Below, piece after piece: positions 16,047 to 25,198 of a DNA stretch of 64,000 bases. The notes below the pieces were generated by a model. That model was not told the DNA's origin. It saw only the letters and a program-made list of their open reading frames with translations, and did not search any database. Position 1 is the stretch's first letter. Every line of letters begins with the position of its first letter. The translations under genes and the position numbers were made by a program. Source of the stretch: Neisseria shayeganii 871 (lineage in GTDB: Bacteria; Pseudomonadota; Gammaproteobacteria; Burkholderiales; Neisseriaceae); contig NZ_JH164926.1 in assembly GCF_000226875.1 (NCBI RefSeq), positions 1,258,310 to 1,322,309 of the forward strand, written 5' to 3'.

Positions 16047-16967
16047 TTACACCTCCGGATTCAGAATCAGCGACAAAATCGCCTGCCGCGCAAACACGCC
16101 GTTGGTGGCTTGCTGGAAGTAATAGGCATAGGGCGTGGCATCGACATCGGGATGGATTTCGTCCACCCGCGGCAGCGGATGCAGCACCCGCAGATTCGGT
16201 TTGGCGCCGGCCAGCATGGCGGCGTTCAGGTTGAACTTGCCTTGGATTTTGGCGAACTCTTGCTCGTCGAAGCGTTCGCGCTGCACCCGCGTCATGTAAA
16301 GAATATCGGCCCACTCCACCGCAGCTTCCAACGTGGGCAGCACTGCATAGCGGCAGTCGGCTTCGTCGAGTTCTTCGGTGATGTATTCGGGCATCGCCAA
16401 ACTGGGCGGCGACACAAAGGCGAATTCGCAGCCCCAGCGCTTCATCGCCTGCGCCAGCGAATGCACGGTGCGGCCGTATTTCAAATCGCCGGCCATGGCG
16501 ATTTTCAAACCCTGCAAGGTGCCTTGCGTTTCGTAAATGGTCACCAAATCGAGCAGGGTTTGGCTGGGGTGCTGGTTGGTGCCGTCGCCGGCATTGATCA
16601 CCGGCACGGCGGAAAATTCCGACAACACGCGGGCGGCGCCGTCTTTAGGATGGCGCACCACAATCGCATCGGTGTAGCTGCTGATGATGCGGGCGGTGTC
16701 GGCCAGCGTTTCGCCTTTCTTGGCGCTGGTATTGGCGCCGTCGGCAAAACCGATCACCTTGCCGCCCAGCCGCTGCACTGCGGTTTCAAACGACAAACGG
16801 GTGCGGGTGGAGGGCTCGAAAAAGCAGGAACCGATCAGGCGGCCTTCCAGCAGGTGCGCCTGCGGCTCGGCTTTGAGGCGCAAAGCGGTTTGCAGCAGGC
16901 ACTCGAGCTGCTCGTTGCTCAGATCGGGAATCGAAATCAGATGTTGGCCATAAAGCGGATTGGGCAT
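16047..16967 (-). CDS. pyrB: Aspartate carbamoyltransferase catalytic chain
   Basis: A 306-residue PyrB catalytic subunit, joining carbamoyl phosphate and aspartate to carbamoyl aspartate in pyrimidine synthesis. The carbamoyl phosphate loop [14 protein letters not shown], the [14 protein letters not shown] segment, and the [10 protein letters not shown] segment are all present. Length is normal. The first gene of a pyrB-thioesterase-pyrI run on the minus strand. No attenuator leader could be recognised upstream. Confidence 0.97.
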   Translation of the reverse strand: MPNPLYGQHLISIPDLSNEQLECLLQTALRLKAEPQAHLLEGRLIGSCFFEPSTRTRLSFETAVQRLGGKVIGFADGANTSAKKGETLADTARIISSYTDAIVVRHPKDGAARVLSEFSAVPVINAGDGTNQHPSQTLLDLVTIYETQGTLQGLKIAMAGDLKYGRTVHSLAQAMKRWGCEFAFVSPPSLAMPEYITEELDEADCRYAVLPTLEAAVEWADILYMTRVQRERFDEQEFAKIQGKFNLNAAMLAGAKPNLRVLHPLPRVDEIHPDVDATPYAYYFQQATNGVFARQAILSLILNPEV

Positions 16968-17174
16968 GGCAAAACCTTTCCGTCAGTCAAACAAAACGGG
17001 CGGCATTATCCGCTGTTTGCCGCCGAAAGGCTACCTGAAAGCCCGCCGATGGCATTACAATAAGCAGCCGCCGACTTGTGCGCCGCACCGTCTTAAGCCG
17101 CTGATTGCGCGGCAACAGTTTCCCCTTTTTCAGGCCGCGCATCCTGCCGCCGGCCGACCACAAGGAGTCTTGTC

Positions 17175-18704
17175 ATGACCCGTTTCACCATCGCCAAAAC
17201 CGCCGCCGGCCTGCACAGCCTAGACCTGCTGGGCAAAATGGCCAACCGCCACGGCCTGATTGCCGGCGCCACCGGCACCGGCAAAACCGTGACCCTGCGC
17301 AAAATGGCCGAAAGCTTCAGCGCCGCCGGCATCCCCGTGTTTCTGGCCGACGTGAAAGGCGATTTGTCGGGCATGGCAGAAGCCGGCGACGGCCAAGGCA
17401 AGGTGGGCGAACGCATGGCCGAATTCGGCATCGAAGCCGCAGGCTACCTGAAAGGCTTTCCCGTGCGCTTTTGGGATGTTTACGGCGACACCGGCATCCC
17501 CGTGCGCGTTACCGTTTCCGAAATGGGCCCCATGTTGCTGGCCCGCCTGATGAACCTCAACGACACCCAAGAGGGCCTGCTCAATCTGGTGTTCAAAGTG
17601 GCCGACGACAAGGGCTGGCACCTCATCGACCTCAAAGACCTGCGCGGCATCCTGCAGCACGTCAGCGACAACGCCAAAGATTACCGCGCCCGCTACGGCA
17701 ATGTTTCCGCCGCCAGCGTCGGCGCCATCCAGCGCCAGCTGCTGCAGCTGGAAAGCGAAGGCGCGGACCACTTCTTCGGCGAGCCGGAAATCAACCTGCA
17801 AGACTGGCTGCAAACCGAAGGCGGCCAAGGCGTGATCAACATCTTGAACGCCGAAAAACTGATGCGCTCGCCGCGCCTCTACAGCGCCTTTCTGCTGTGG
17901 TTTTTGGCCGAACTGTTTGAAACCCTGCCCGAAGTGGGCGACTTGGCGCAGCCCAAATTCGTCATGTTTTTCGACGAAGCCCATCTCTTGTTCGACAACG
18001 CCGCCAAAGTGCTGGTGGAGCAAGTAGAACAAGTGGTGCGCCTGATCCGCTCCAAAGGCGTGGGCGTGTATTTCGTTACCCAGAACCCTCTCGATCTGCC
18101 CGACACCATTCTCGGCCAACTCGGCAACCGCGTACAGCACGCCCTGCGCGCCTTCACCCCGCGCGACCAAAAAGCCGTGCGCGCCGCCGCCGACACCTTC
18201 CGCAGCAACCCCGGTTTAAACGTCAGCGCAGCGATTACCGAATTGGGCGTGGGCGAGGCACTGGTGTCTTTCCTCGACGAAAAAGGCATGCCCGGCATCG
18301 TAGAACGCGCCTTTGTCTTGCCGCCGCAATCCCAACTGTCGCCGCTGAGTGCCGATGCGCGCAACCAGCGTTTCCAAAACGACATCCTCTACCGCCATTA
18401 CCGCGACGCGGTGGACAACTTCTCCGCCTACGAAGCCCTGCAGCAACTGGCTGCCGAACAGGCCGCCGCCGAGCAGGCGGCACAAGCCGCCAAGGCGCAG
18501 CAAAGCACCGCCGCCGCCAAAACCGAACCCGTGGCCGGCGGCATAGTCGACGGCTTTCTCGGCGGCCTGTTCGGCGGCCGCAAACGCGCCAACCAAGGCG
18601 TGGGCTACAACATCGCCGACTCAGTGGGCGACCAGATCAACAAACAGGTTACCCGCGCCATTTCCCGCAGCGTGATGGGCGTGATCCGCAACATCATCAA
18701 ATAA
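17175..18704 (+). CDS. HerA-like P-loop ATPase (DUF853, YjgR type)
   Basis: A 509-residue ATPase of the DUF853/YjgR family, related to HerA and FtsK DNA translocases. Walker A is GATGTGKT (31-38), Walker B is [12 protein letters not shown], and the segment [19 protein letters not shown] is typical of HerA-type sensor regions. The tail (about 440-480) is alanine/glutamine-rich and low complexity, followed by a glycine-rich GFLGGLFGG segment. A DUS copy (17441-17452) is read in frame as GYLK. Its role is unknown; it may act on DNA or a protein assembly. Preceded by AAGGAG. Confidence 0.88.
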   Translation: MTRFTIAKTAAGLHSLDLLGKMANRHGLIAGATGTGKTVTLRKMAESFSAAGIPVFLADVKGDLSGMAEAGDGQGKVGERMAEFGIEAAGYLKGFPVRFWDVYGDTGIPVRVTVSEMGPMLLARLMNLNDTQEGLLNLVFKVADDKGWHLIDLKDLRGILQHVSDNAKDYRARYGNVSAASVGAIQRQLLQLESEGADHFFGEPEINLQDWLQTEGGQGVINILNAEKLMRSPRLYSAFLLWFLAELFETLPEVGDLAQPKFVMFFDEAHLLFDNAAKVLVEQVEQVVRLIRSKGVGVYFVTQNPLDLPDTILGQLGNRVQHALRAFTPRDQKAVRAAADTFRSNPGLNVSAAITELGVGEALVSFLDEKGMPGIVERAFVLPPQSQLSPLSADARNQRFQNDILYRHYRDAVDNFSAYEALQQLAAEQAAAEQAAQAAKAQQSTAAAKTEPVAGGIVDGFLGGLFGGRKRANQGVGYNIADSVGDQINKQVTRAISRSVMGVIRNIIK

Positions 18705-18731
18705 CGTGTTAAAGGGTACCATCAGCTAGTC

Positions 18732-18917
18732 TGAGACCTTTGCAAAACCCCCATCTGCGGCGCATTTCTGCGTTGTGCGTTTATGCCCTATGGGTACTGC
18801 TCGCTCGCTTGCCTATCTATATGATAGGTCTGTCCCACAGGGATTCCTGGCGTTCACGTTCGCTGCGCTGCTACGCCTTGAACTGCATCCACATTTGAGG
18901 GTTTTGCAAAGTCCTCG
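18732..18917 (+). mobile_element. Inverted-repeat element, long form, interrupting a cytochrome gene
   Basis: The left end TGAGACCTTTGCAAAACCC is intact; the right end reads GGGTTTTGCAAAGTCCTCGG, slightly decayed from GGTCTCA. About 186 bp, containing both internal blocks (TTTATGCCCTATGGGTACT and CCCACAGGGATTCCTGGCG). The minus-strand cytochrome c frame runs into it and stops inside. Confidence 0.88.
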
Positions 18918-19432
18918 GCCTGCCAATAAGCCAAAGGCCAGCGCCAGTTCAATACCGGCGGCAGGGTGCTGTCTGCGTTGGCCTGTCTGACGGGTTTCAC
19001 GCCGTGCATGAAGTACACGTACATGGCCTGAATGTCTTCGTCGGGCATCAGGGTGTAGGAAGGATAGGGCATGGCCGGATAAAGCGGGCTGCCGTCGGCA
19101 CGGATGCCGTGTTGGACCGCGCTTTTAAATTGGGCGTAGCTGTAGTGGCCGATACCGGTTTCTTTGTCGGGCGTGATGTTGGTGCTGTACACCGCGCCCA
19201 AGGGGGTTTGCATGGCCAAGCCGCCGGCATAGGGCTGGCCGCCGGGGGCGGTGTGGCAGGCGAAACAGTCGGCCAAGCGGGCGGCATATTCCCCGCGTGC
19301 CACTTTAACCGGGTCGGCAGACAGCTGGATGTCGGTTTGCTCGGTGCGGACGTGGGTCAGCCATTTGGCACCGCCGTAGATGACCACCAGTAAGACCGTG
19401 ATGCTGAGTGCGGTTTTGGTGAAGATTTTCAT
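18854..19432 (-). pseudogene. Truncated multihaem cytochrome c (dehydrogenase cytochrome subunit)
   Basis: A 192-residue frame starting with a signal-anchor (TALSITVLLVVIYGG) and one haem site, CFACH (Cys56, Cys59, His60). The surrounding sequence (ARGEYAARLADCFACHTAPGGQPYAGGLAMQTPLG, quoted here only by its key parts CFACH and YAGG) resembles the first haem domain of the three-haem cytochrome subunits of alcohol or gluconate dehydrogenases. Those are usually around 400 residues or more with three CxxCH sites. Here the native sequence ends at about residue 174 (PLAYWQA) and the last 18 residues are encoded by the repeat element. Two haem domains are missing, so it is most likely a broken gene. 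A ribosome site AAGGAGCGCTC precedes the start. Confidence 0.8.
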
Positions 19433-19789
19433 GAGCGCTCCTTCTGCAGCGTCGGGATCGAAAGTATTGCTTCGTGGAGATACGGCTCTATTGTTTCGCT
19501 GCGGGCCGGAGGGCGGCTATTGTGGAAAACCACATAAGCGCAGCTTATTTGACGGAACGCAATAAAATTAAAATTTCTGTAAAGAAAAGCAGGGTAGCGG
19601 CGGCAGGCGTGGTTTTTCAGCACTTTCGCGCTGTTGTCTCGGCCTGCAGCATGGGGTGGGGAACGGTTCCTCCAAGCAGGCGGCTTGGGTGGTTGGGGAG
19701 TTTGGGCCGGAATCGGGCGGCCTGCCGACTCAGGAAAGACAGTTGGCCGGATCGCTGGCTACCTGAAAGGTTTGCCGCCCAATACCGAT
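19433..19789. other. Intergenic stretch without a recognisable gene
   Basis: Between the cytochrome fragment and the rnpB promoter. Short open frames exist but none has a ribosome site or a recognisable family. A DUS-like copy lies near 19758. I see nothing else. Confidence 0.6.
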
Positions 19790-19818
19790 TTGCCGCCGCT
19801 TGACAGCCCCGATATAAT
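19790..19818 (+). promoter_or_regulatory. Promoter for RNase P RNA
   Basis: TTGCCG and TATAAT are separated by exactly 17 bases, ending about eight bases before the predicted 5' end of rnpB. A TTGACA inside the spacer is too close to the -10 to be the -35. Confidence 0.8.
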
Positions 19819-19825
19819 CTTGGCC

Positions 19826-20189
19826 GCACCGCAGTCGGGCAGACAGTCGCCGCGTGATCCGCTCACGGGGAGGAAAGTCCGGGCTGCACAGAGCAGGATG
19901 CCGGCTAACGGCCGGGCGCCGCGAGGCGACGGAAAGTGGAACAGAAAGCATAACCGCCGATGGCTGCGGCAACGCGGTACAGGTAAGGGTGAAATGGTGC
20001 GGTAAGAGCGCACCGTGCGGCTGGCAACAGTCCGTAGCAGGCCAAACCCCATCCGCAGCAAGACCAAACAGAACACCATGACGCTGCTCGCCGAGTGTTC
20101 GGGTAGGTTGCTTGAGCCGTCCGGCAACGGGCGGCCTAGAGGAATGACTGTCCAACGACAGAACCCGGCTTACCGCCCGGCTGCGGTGC
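19826..20189 (+). ncRNA. rnpB: RNase P RNA, bacterial class A
   Basis: The catalytic RNA that trims the 5' leader of tRNA precursors. The conserved core is clear: GAGGAAAGTCCGGGCTGCAC near the 5' side, ACAGAAAGCATAACCGCC, GGTAAGGGTGAAATGGTGCGG, and AGAGGAATGACTGTCC followed by ACAGAACCCGGCTTAC near the 3' side. The outer helix P1 pairs GCACCGCAGTCGGGC with GCCCGGCTGCGGTGC, which sets both ends. Length about 364 nt fits. No separate terminator is obvious before the lipoprotein gene 30 bases downstream, so read-through is possible. Confidence 0.96.
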
Positions 20190-20218
20190 AGAAAACTCAA
20201 CTTGAAAAGGAAAAGATA

Positions 20219-20587
20219 ATGAAAAAAACCCTGATGCCTGCTGCTTTGCTGGCCTTGTTTTTAGCTGCTTGCGGTGGCGAGCCTGCTGCTCCCGAAACTG
20301 CCGCTCCGGCGCCTGCCGTTGCCGAAGCTTCTGCTCCTGCCGCAGTGCCGACTGCCTCTGAAGTGGCGACCGCTTCCGAAGCTGCTGTTGCACCGATGGG
20401 CGAGCTGATTGCGCTGTGTAAAGAAGCGGAAACTCTGGAAAACCAATACATCGAAACCCTGAGCGGTGCCGAAAAAGAAGAGCGCATCAAACACCGCGAC
20501 ACTTGGTTGGCCAGCCTGAAAGAAGCCACCGCGGCCGAGCAGGAAGAAAACTGCAAACAAGCCATCGAAGAATTGAAAGAAGAGTAA
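20219..20587 (+). CDS. Small alanine-rich lipoprotein
   Basis: A 122-residue predicted lipoprotein. The signal peptide MKKTLMPAALLALFLAAC ends in the lipobox LAAC. A low-complexity Ala/Pro/Glu linker (about 21-60) leads to a charged helical domain with two cysteines (in LCKEAE and NCKQAIEE) that could pair. No family recognised. It starts 30 bases after rnpB with an AAAAGGAAAAG ribosome site and has a perfect terminator hairpin 12 bases past its stop. It is probably membrane anchored facing the periplasm. Confidence 0.85.
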   Translation: MKKTLMPAALLALFLAACGGEPAAPETAAPAPAVAEASAPAAVPTASEVATASEAAVAPMGELIALCKEAETLENQYIETLSGAEKEERIKHRDTWLASLKEATAAEQEENCKQAIEELKEE

Positions 20588-20599
20588 TCGCTCTTTTAG

Positions 20600-20632
20600 A
20601 AAAAGCATACCCGGCCGGGTATGCTTTTTTTC
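20600..20632 (+). terminator. Rho-independent terminator
   Basis: A near-perfect palindrome AAAAAGCATACCCGG-CCGGGTATGCTTTTT followed by further T residues, directly after the lipoprotein gene. Confidence 0.92.
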
Positions 20633-20647
20633 ATTTTTCAGGTAGCC

Positions 20648-20824
20648 TGAGACCTTGGCAAAACCTCCAAATGGGGAGGCGGTTCAAGGCGTAGCAGCGC
20701 AACGAGTGCGAACGCCAGGAATCCTTGCGGGACAGGCCCATCACGCGATAGGCAGCGTGCAGTGCCCATAGGGATCAACGCACAACACGCACATGCGCCG
20801 CAGATGGGTTTTGCCAAGGTCTCA
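20648..20824 (-). mobile_element. Inverted-repeat element, diverged long form
   Basis: Ends TGAGACCTTGGCAAAACC and GGTTTTGCCAAGGTCTCA carry a compensating C/G change on both arms relative to the consensus, keeping the ends paired. The interior is the long form in reverse orientation (CAAGGCGTAGCAGCGCAACG). The left end overlaps a DUS by one base. Confidence 0.88.
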
Positions 20825-20858
20825 ACCTATTTTCTCTGTCACCTATCGGAACACCGCC

Positions 20859-21305
20859 ATGTCTGCCTATGCCTTTGCACATATCGTTCATTTGCTCTGC
20901 GCCATTCTGTTTGTGGGCGGAGTGTTGTTTGAAGCCTTGGTATTGTCGGTTTTGCACACGCCTGCCGTCAGCCGCGAGGTGCGGCAGGCGGCTGAAAAAG
21001 CCGTTTCCTCGCGCGCGGTGAAGGTGATGCCGTGGGCGGTGATGCTGCTGTTTTTGTCCGGCTTGGCGCTTGCCCACCGCTATGCCCCGTTGCTGGCCGC
21101 ACCGGCAGACAGCTCGCTCGGGTGGCAGTTGTGGCTCAAAATCCTGCTGGCCTTCAGCGTGCTCCTTCATTTCATCGCCGCCGTCCGCCGTATGCGTCGC
21201 GGCACCATGAGCGCGGCTTTCTCGACATACATCCACCGCGCCGTGCTGCTGCACATGCTCTTGATTGTGGTGTTGGCCAAAACCATGTTTTATCTGGTGT
21301 GGTAG
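20859..21305 (+). CDS. CopD-like integral membrane protein
   Basis: A 148-residue protein with four hydrophobic segments, resembling the CopD-domain membrane proteins common in Neisseria. Marks include FAHIVHLLCAILFVGGVLFEALV at the start and HRAVLLHMLLIVVLAKTMFYLVW at the end, with histidines placed as in haem- or copper-handling four-helix proteins. Whether it binds copper or haem is not established. It lies just after a repeat element and 73 bases upstream of lpxB; a longer start inside the repeat is unlikely. Confidence 0.75.
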   Translation: MSAYAFAHIVHLLCAILFVGGVLFEALVLSVLHTPAVSREVRQAAEKAVSSRAVKVMPWAVMLLFLSGLALAHRYAPLLAAPADSSLGWQLWLKILLAFSVLLHFIAAVRRMRRGTMSAAFSTYIHRAVLLHMLLIVVLAKTMFYLVW

Positions 21306-21378
21306 CCGCGCCGAACATTTCAAGCGTGCAGCCGATGCGCTACAATCCGCCCCTTTCCGCCTCCTTCTGCCTGTCACC

Positions 21379-22539
21379 ATGCCCCACTCTTCCTCTCCGC
21401 TGATCGCCCTCTGTGCAGGCGAAGCCTCGGGCGACCTGCTTGGCGCCCACCTGATGGCCGCCGTCAAAGCGCGCTGCCCGCAAGTGCGTTTTACCGGCAT
21501 CGGCGGCCCGCGTATGCAGGCGGAAGGGCTGCACAGCCTGTTTGACCAAGAGACGCTGGCGGTGCGCGGTTATGTGGAAGTTTTGAAAAACCTGCGCGCC
21601 ATTCTTGCCATCCGCAAGGGGCTGGTGGCTGAGCTCACACGGCAGCGCCCGGATGTTTTTGTCGGCATCGACGCGCCCGACTTCAACTTGGGCGTGGCCG
21701 AACAGCTGAAAGCCGCCGGCATCCCCACCATCCATTACGTCAGCCCGTCGGTATGGGCTTGGCGGCGGGAACGGGTTCGCCGCATCGTGCGGCAGGTAGA
21801 TGAGGTGTTGTGCCTGTTTCCGATGGAACCGCCGCTCTACCACGCCGCCGGCGGACGGGCGCGCTTTGTCGGCCACCCGTTGGCGCAAACCCTGCCGCTG
21901 GACGCCGACCGCGCACAGGCACGCGAACGGCTCAAACTCGACCCCAACCAAGCCGTATTTGCCCTCTTGCCCGGCAGCCGCGTCAGTGAAATCGACTACA
22001 TGGCGCCGCTCTTTCTGCAGGCCGCCCAGCGCATCCGCGCCCAAGAGCCGGAAGCCGTTTTTCTCCTGCCCTACGCCACCGCCGCCACCCGCGCTCGCCT
22101 GCAAAGCCTTTTGGACAGCGATGCCTACCGCTACCTGCCGGTGCGCCTGATGTCGGCCCGCACCGAACTGGCCTGTACCGCCGCCGATGTGGTGCTGGTG
22201 GCGAGCGGCACCGCCACGCTGGAAGTGGCCCTGTGCAAACGTCCGATGGTGATCAGCTACAAAATCTCGCCGCTCACTTATGCTTGGGTGAAGCACAAAA
22301 TCAAAGTGCCTTACGTCGGCCTGCCCAATGTGTTGCTGGGGCGGATGGCGGTGCCCGAGTTGCTGCAGAAACAGGCCACGCCCGAACAGCTGGCCGAGGC
22401 CGTACTGCATTGGTACCGCCACCCGGCCGAAAGCGAACAACTCGCCGCCGACTTTACCGAACTGCACCGCCTGCTGCGCAAAGACACCGCCGCCGAAGCC
22501 GCCGAAGCCGTGCTGGCCGCCGCCGGAGCAAACACATGA
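21379..22539 (+). CDS. lpxB: Lipid-A-disaccharide synthase
   Basis: A 386-residue GT19 glycosyltransferase that condenses UDP-2,3-diacylglucosamine with lipid X to make the lipid A disaccharide on the cytosolic face of the inner membrane. Signatures: the N-terminal [50 protein letters not shown] and the late segment [19 protein letters not shown]. The ATG with the sequence [19 protein letters not shown] was chosen as start. The stop overlaps the rnhB start (ATGA), so the two are translationally coupled. Confidence 0.96.
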   Translation: MPHSSSPLIALCAGEASGDLLGAHLMAAVKARCPQVRFTGIGGPRMQAEGLHSLFDQETLAVRGYVEVLKNLRAILAIRKGLVAELTRQRPDVFVGIDAPDFNLGVAEQLKAAGIPTIHYVSPSVWAWRRERVRRIVRQVDEVLCLFPMEPPLYHAAGGRARFVGHPLAQTLPLDADRAQARERLKLDPNQAVFALLPGSRVSEIDYMAPLFLQAAQRIRAQEPEAVFLLPYATAATRARLQSLLDSDAYRYLPVRLMSARTELACTAADVVLVASGTATLEVALCKRPMVISYKISPLTYAWVKHKIKVPYVGLPNVLLGRMAVPELLQKQATPEQLAEAVLHWYRHPAESEQLAADFTELHRLLRKDTAAEAAEAVLAAAGANT

Positions 22540-23120
22540 TGTGGCAGGCCGGCGTGGACGAAGCGGGCCGCGGTCCGCTGGTCGGCAGCGTGTTTGCCGC
22601 CGCCGTGGTGCTGCCGCCCGATTATTGCCTGCCCGGCCTCACCGATTCCAAAAAACTCAGCGAAAAAAAACGCGACCTGCTGGCCGCAGCCATCAAACAA
22701 CAGGCCGTGGCCTGGTGCGTGGCCGCCGCCTCGCCCGCAGAAATCGCCGAACTGAATATTCTGCACGCCACCCTGCTGGCCATGCGCCGCGCCGTACACG
22801 GCTTGCCCAGGCTACCTGAAAAAGTGTGGATAGACGGCAACCGCATCCCCCCCAATCTGGGCACCGAAGCCGAAGCCGTGGTGAAAGGCGACAGCAAAAT
22901 CATCCAAATTTCCGCTGCCTCCGTGCTGGCCAAAACCGCCCGCGATGCTGAAATGTATGCCCTGGCCGCGCGCCACCCGCAATACGGTTTCGAACGGCAC
23001 AAAGGCTACGGCACCGCTGCCCACCTCGCCGCCCTGCAACAATACGGCCCGCTGCCCGAACACCGCCGCGATTTCGCCCCGGTTAAAGCCCTGCTTGCCC
23101 AAGGGCGGCTGTTTGGTTGA
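22536..23120 (+). CDS. rnhB: Ribonuclease HII
   Basis: A 194-residue RNase HII that removes RNA from RNA-DNA hybrids and single ribonucleotides. The catalytic [10 protein letters not shown] motif (Asp8, Glu9), LTDSKKLS, the [22 protein letters not shown] segment and the HKGYGT segment are intact. Overlaps lpxB by four bases, an arrangement common in Neisseriaceae. A DUS copy (22809-22820) is translated in frame as RLPEK, showing that the uptake word can be tolerated inside a core gene. Confidence 0.96.
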   Translation: MMWQAGVDEAGRGPLVGSVFAAAVVLPPDYCLPGLTDSKKLSEKKRDLLAAAIKQQAVAWCVAAASPAEIAELNILHATLLAMRRAVHGLPRLPEKVWIDGNRIPPNLGTEAEAVVKGDSKIIQISAASVLAKTARDAEMYALAARHPQYGFERHKGYGTAAHLAALQQYGPLPEHRRDFAPVKALLAQGRLFG

Positions 23121-23172
23121 CTTCCCGTTTTCAGGTAGCCTCCGACCGTTGCCTCTTTTTAGCGAAAAATGC

Positions 23173-23201
23173 TTGACGTTAATCCGGCGAAGCGGTATAG
23201 T
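23173..23201 (+). promoter_or_regulatory. Promoter for tRNA-fMet
   Basis: TTGACG, a 17-base spacer and TATAGT, placed 15 bases upstream of the mature tRNA. Confidence 0.8.
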
Positions 23202-23215
23202 TCGCCTTCTTCAGA

Positions 23216-23292
<77 letters not shown>

Positions 23293-23300
23293 GATTTACA

Positions 23301-23332
23301 ACCGCCTTGTTCAGCAAGGCGGTTTTGTTTTA
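23301..23332 (+). terminator. Rho-independent terminator after tRNA-fMet
   Basis: ACCGCCTTG and CAAGGCGGT pair around a 5-base loop, followed by TTTGTTTTAT. Confidence 0.9.
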
Positions 23333-23422
23333 TCGGGTAATCAAACGCTCGGCCAACATACTCCGCATGGATTCGGGCTACCTGAAATGCTTTCAGGTAG
23401 CCCGTATTCTTTGAAACTCCCT

Positions 23423-23746
23423 TCAAGAATGGCTGGCCAATTTCATCACCACCACGCCGGCAATAATCAGCGCCGCGCCCAGCCAGCGGCCGAAGCTGGC
23501 GGCGTCGCCGAAAAACACCACCCCCACCAAAAACGCACCGGCCGCGCCGATGCCCGTCCACACTGCGTAAGCCGTGCCCATCGGAATGGTTTTTTGCGCC
23601 AGAAACAGGCAAAAGCCGCTGGCCGCCATAAACAGCACCGCCAGCACCATGCCGTGCCAGCGGTAGCCTTCCTGCTGCGCCAGTTTCAAACCCAGCGGCC
23701 AGCCGATTTCCAGCAGGCCGGCGGTGATCAAATATACCCAACTCAT
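23423..23746 (-). CDS. sugE: SMR-family guanidinium/quaternary ammonium exporter
   Basis: A 107-residue four-helix SMR transporter of the SugE/Gdx branch. The essential glutamate in helix 1 is present (AGLLEIGWPLGLK), as is the Gdx-type KTIPMGTAYAVWTGIGAAGA segment. Gdx proteins export guanidinium in exchange for protons as antiparallel dimers. The start is the ATG of MSWVYL; an in-frame TTG one codon earlier is less likely. No guanidine riboswitch could be recognised in the 90 bases upstream. Confidence 0.9.
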   Translation of the reverse strand: MSWVYLITAGLLEIGWPLGLKLAQQEGYRWHGMVLAVLFMAASGFCLFLAQKTIPMGTAYAVWTGIGAAGAFLVGVVFFGDAASFGRWLGAALIIAGVVVMKLASHS

Positions 23747-23838
23747 CAAAGTTTCCTTTCCTTCTTATCGCCGCTGAATCAAACAACCCAAACCGCATAC
23801 CGATGCAGATTGGGCTGTTTGTTTGGCGGGGCGGGGCG

Positions 23839-24711
23839 TCAAGCCAGTTGACCGAAGCGGCCGCTGTTGAATTCGGCAATGGCCTCACGGATTTCTTCGG
23901 CGCTGTTCATCACAAACGGCCCGTAGCCCACCACCGGTTCGTTAATCGGCACGCCGGAAAGCAGCAGGATTTTCACCGTTTCGCCGCCGGCGCGGATGCT
24001 TACTGCACCGCCGCCTTCGGCAAAACCCACCAACTGCCCGGCACCGGCGCGCGCTTGGCCGTTAAATTCGGCTTCGCCGCGCAGCACCACCATAGACAGA
24101 TTATGGCTGGCCGGAACCTCAATGGCTGCCTCACGGCCGGCTTCGATCACCACGTCCCATACATTCATCTCGGTAAAGGTGTCGGCCGCACCGCGGACGC
24201 CTTGATATTCGCCGGCGATCAGACGCAGATGGCCGGCATCCTCGGGCAAGGCCACCACGGGGATGTTTTCCTTGGCCAAATGCTGATAGCGGGCGGGGGT
24301 GAGTTTGTCTTTGGTCGGCAGGTTCACCCACAGCTGCACCATCTCAAACAGGCCGCCGTTGCGGCTGAAGGCCTCTGAGTGGAATTCTTCGTGAATGATG
24401 CCGGCGCCGGCGGTCATCCATTGTACGTCGCCCTCTTTGATCACGCCGCCGCCGCCGGTTGAGTCGCGGTGCGCCACTTCGCCGTGGTAGGCGATGGTCA
24501 CGGTTTCGAAACCTTTGTGCGGGTGTTGGCCGACGCCGCGCTGGCTGCTGCGATGGTTGGGGGCGAATTCGTAAGGGGCGGCGTAATCCAGCATCAAAAA
24601 CGGATCGGTGCCGCGGTCTTCGCCCATGTGGGAAAACAGGGGTTGTACCAGAAAGCCGTCGCCCACCCAATGTTGGCTGTTGGCGCGGTAGATTTGACGT
24701 ACGGAACGCAT
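23839..24711 (-). CDS. Pirin family protein
   Basis: A 290-residue bicupin of the pirin family. Metal-binding residues are visible in the N-terminal cupin (QHPHKGFETVTI and HEEFHSE), with a second, degenerate cupin at the C-terminus. Some bacterial pirins have quercetinase activity and others regulate metabolic enzymes, so no single reaction can be assigned. It is on the same strand as, and downstream of, a DUF896 gene, and both are divergent from an HxlR regulator. This is a common pairing and suggests electrophile- or redox-responsive control. Confidence 0.9.
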   Translation of the reverse strand: MRSVRQIYRANSQHWVGDGFLVQPLFSHMGEDRGTDPFLMLDYAAPYEFAPNHRSSQRGVGQHPHKGFETVTIAYHGEVAHRDSTGGGGVIKEGDVQWMTAGAGIIHEEFHSEAFSRNGGLFEMVQLWVNLPTKDKLTPARYQHLAKENIPVVALPEDAGHLRLIAGEYQGVRGAADTFTEMNVWDVVIEAGREAAIEVPASHNLSMVVLRGEAEFNGQARAGAGQLVGFAEGGGAVSIRAGGETVKILLLSGVPINEPVVGYGPFVMNSAEEIREAIAEFNSGRFGQLA

Positions 24712-24783
24712 GATGACTTCCTTTCTTGTTTTTTTGATGCGGCCGGCAGGCTACCTGAAAGCCCGGCGCGGGTTTGTTTCTTG

Positions 24784-25020
24784 CTAAACGGTTGTTTGCA
24801 TGCCGGTAGCTTGGGCGGCGCGCAGCTTGGCGGGGGTAACGTCCTGGCCTTCGGGGTCCACCACGGTCACGGTGGACAACATATTGTTCAGCTGGCCGCA
24901 TACTTGGCGGATATAGGCCTGGCGCAGCGCTACCTGTTCTGCCAGCTCGGCTGCGTTTAAGCCTTCGGTTTTGGCTTTGCGGGCCAGTTCGTTGATGCGG
25001 TCCAATTCCATAATGCGCAT
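24784..25020 (-). CDS. DUF896 (YnzC-like) small protein
   Basis: A 78-residue protein of the DUF896 family: an N-terminal two-helix hairpin (LDRINELARKAKTEGLNAAE, EQVALRQAYIRQVCGQLNNML) and a short tail TVVDPEGQDVTP. The start at MRIMELD is preceded by AAGGAGTGCATC. The family function is unknown. It is a possible first gene of a unit with the pirin gene, under the divergent HxlR regulator. Confidence 0.85.
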   Translation of the reverse strand: MRIMELDRINELARKAKTEGLNAAELAEQVALRQAYIRQVCGQLNNMLSTVTVVDPEGQDVTPAKLRAAQATGMQTTV

Positions 25021-25131
25021 GATGCACTCCTTATTCCAATCGGCCTGCCGCTTTGAAGCGGTTTGGGCCGGTTTGCAAACGGCAATAAAACTGCCCGAAT
25101 TTTTGCTGGGCTTTTTATTTTCTTGGGCGTA

Positions 25132-25146
25132 TTGTACGCAGTACAA
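25132..25146. promoter_or_regulatory. Palindromic operator candidate for the HxlR regulator
   Basis: TTGTAC-GCA-GTACAA is a perfect inverted repeat in the intergenic region between the divergent DUF896 and HxlR genes, with a second GTACGC half-site at 25159. Location and symmetry fit a repressor site, but no consensus for this regulator is known to me. Confidence 0.5.
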
Positions 25147-25198
25147 ACTAATGAGCAAGTACGCACATTTTTTATACTGTAATTAAGGAAGCAAACGC

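Noticed and set aside
19429..19623. 64-codon minus-strand frame before the cytochrome fragment
   Set aside because: Composition is unlike neighbouring proteins and it overlaps the start of the cytochrome gene; not supported.
23747..23838. Guanidine riboswitch upstream of sugE
   Set aside because: Neither the paired ACGR loops nor other guanidine motif features were found in the short leader.
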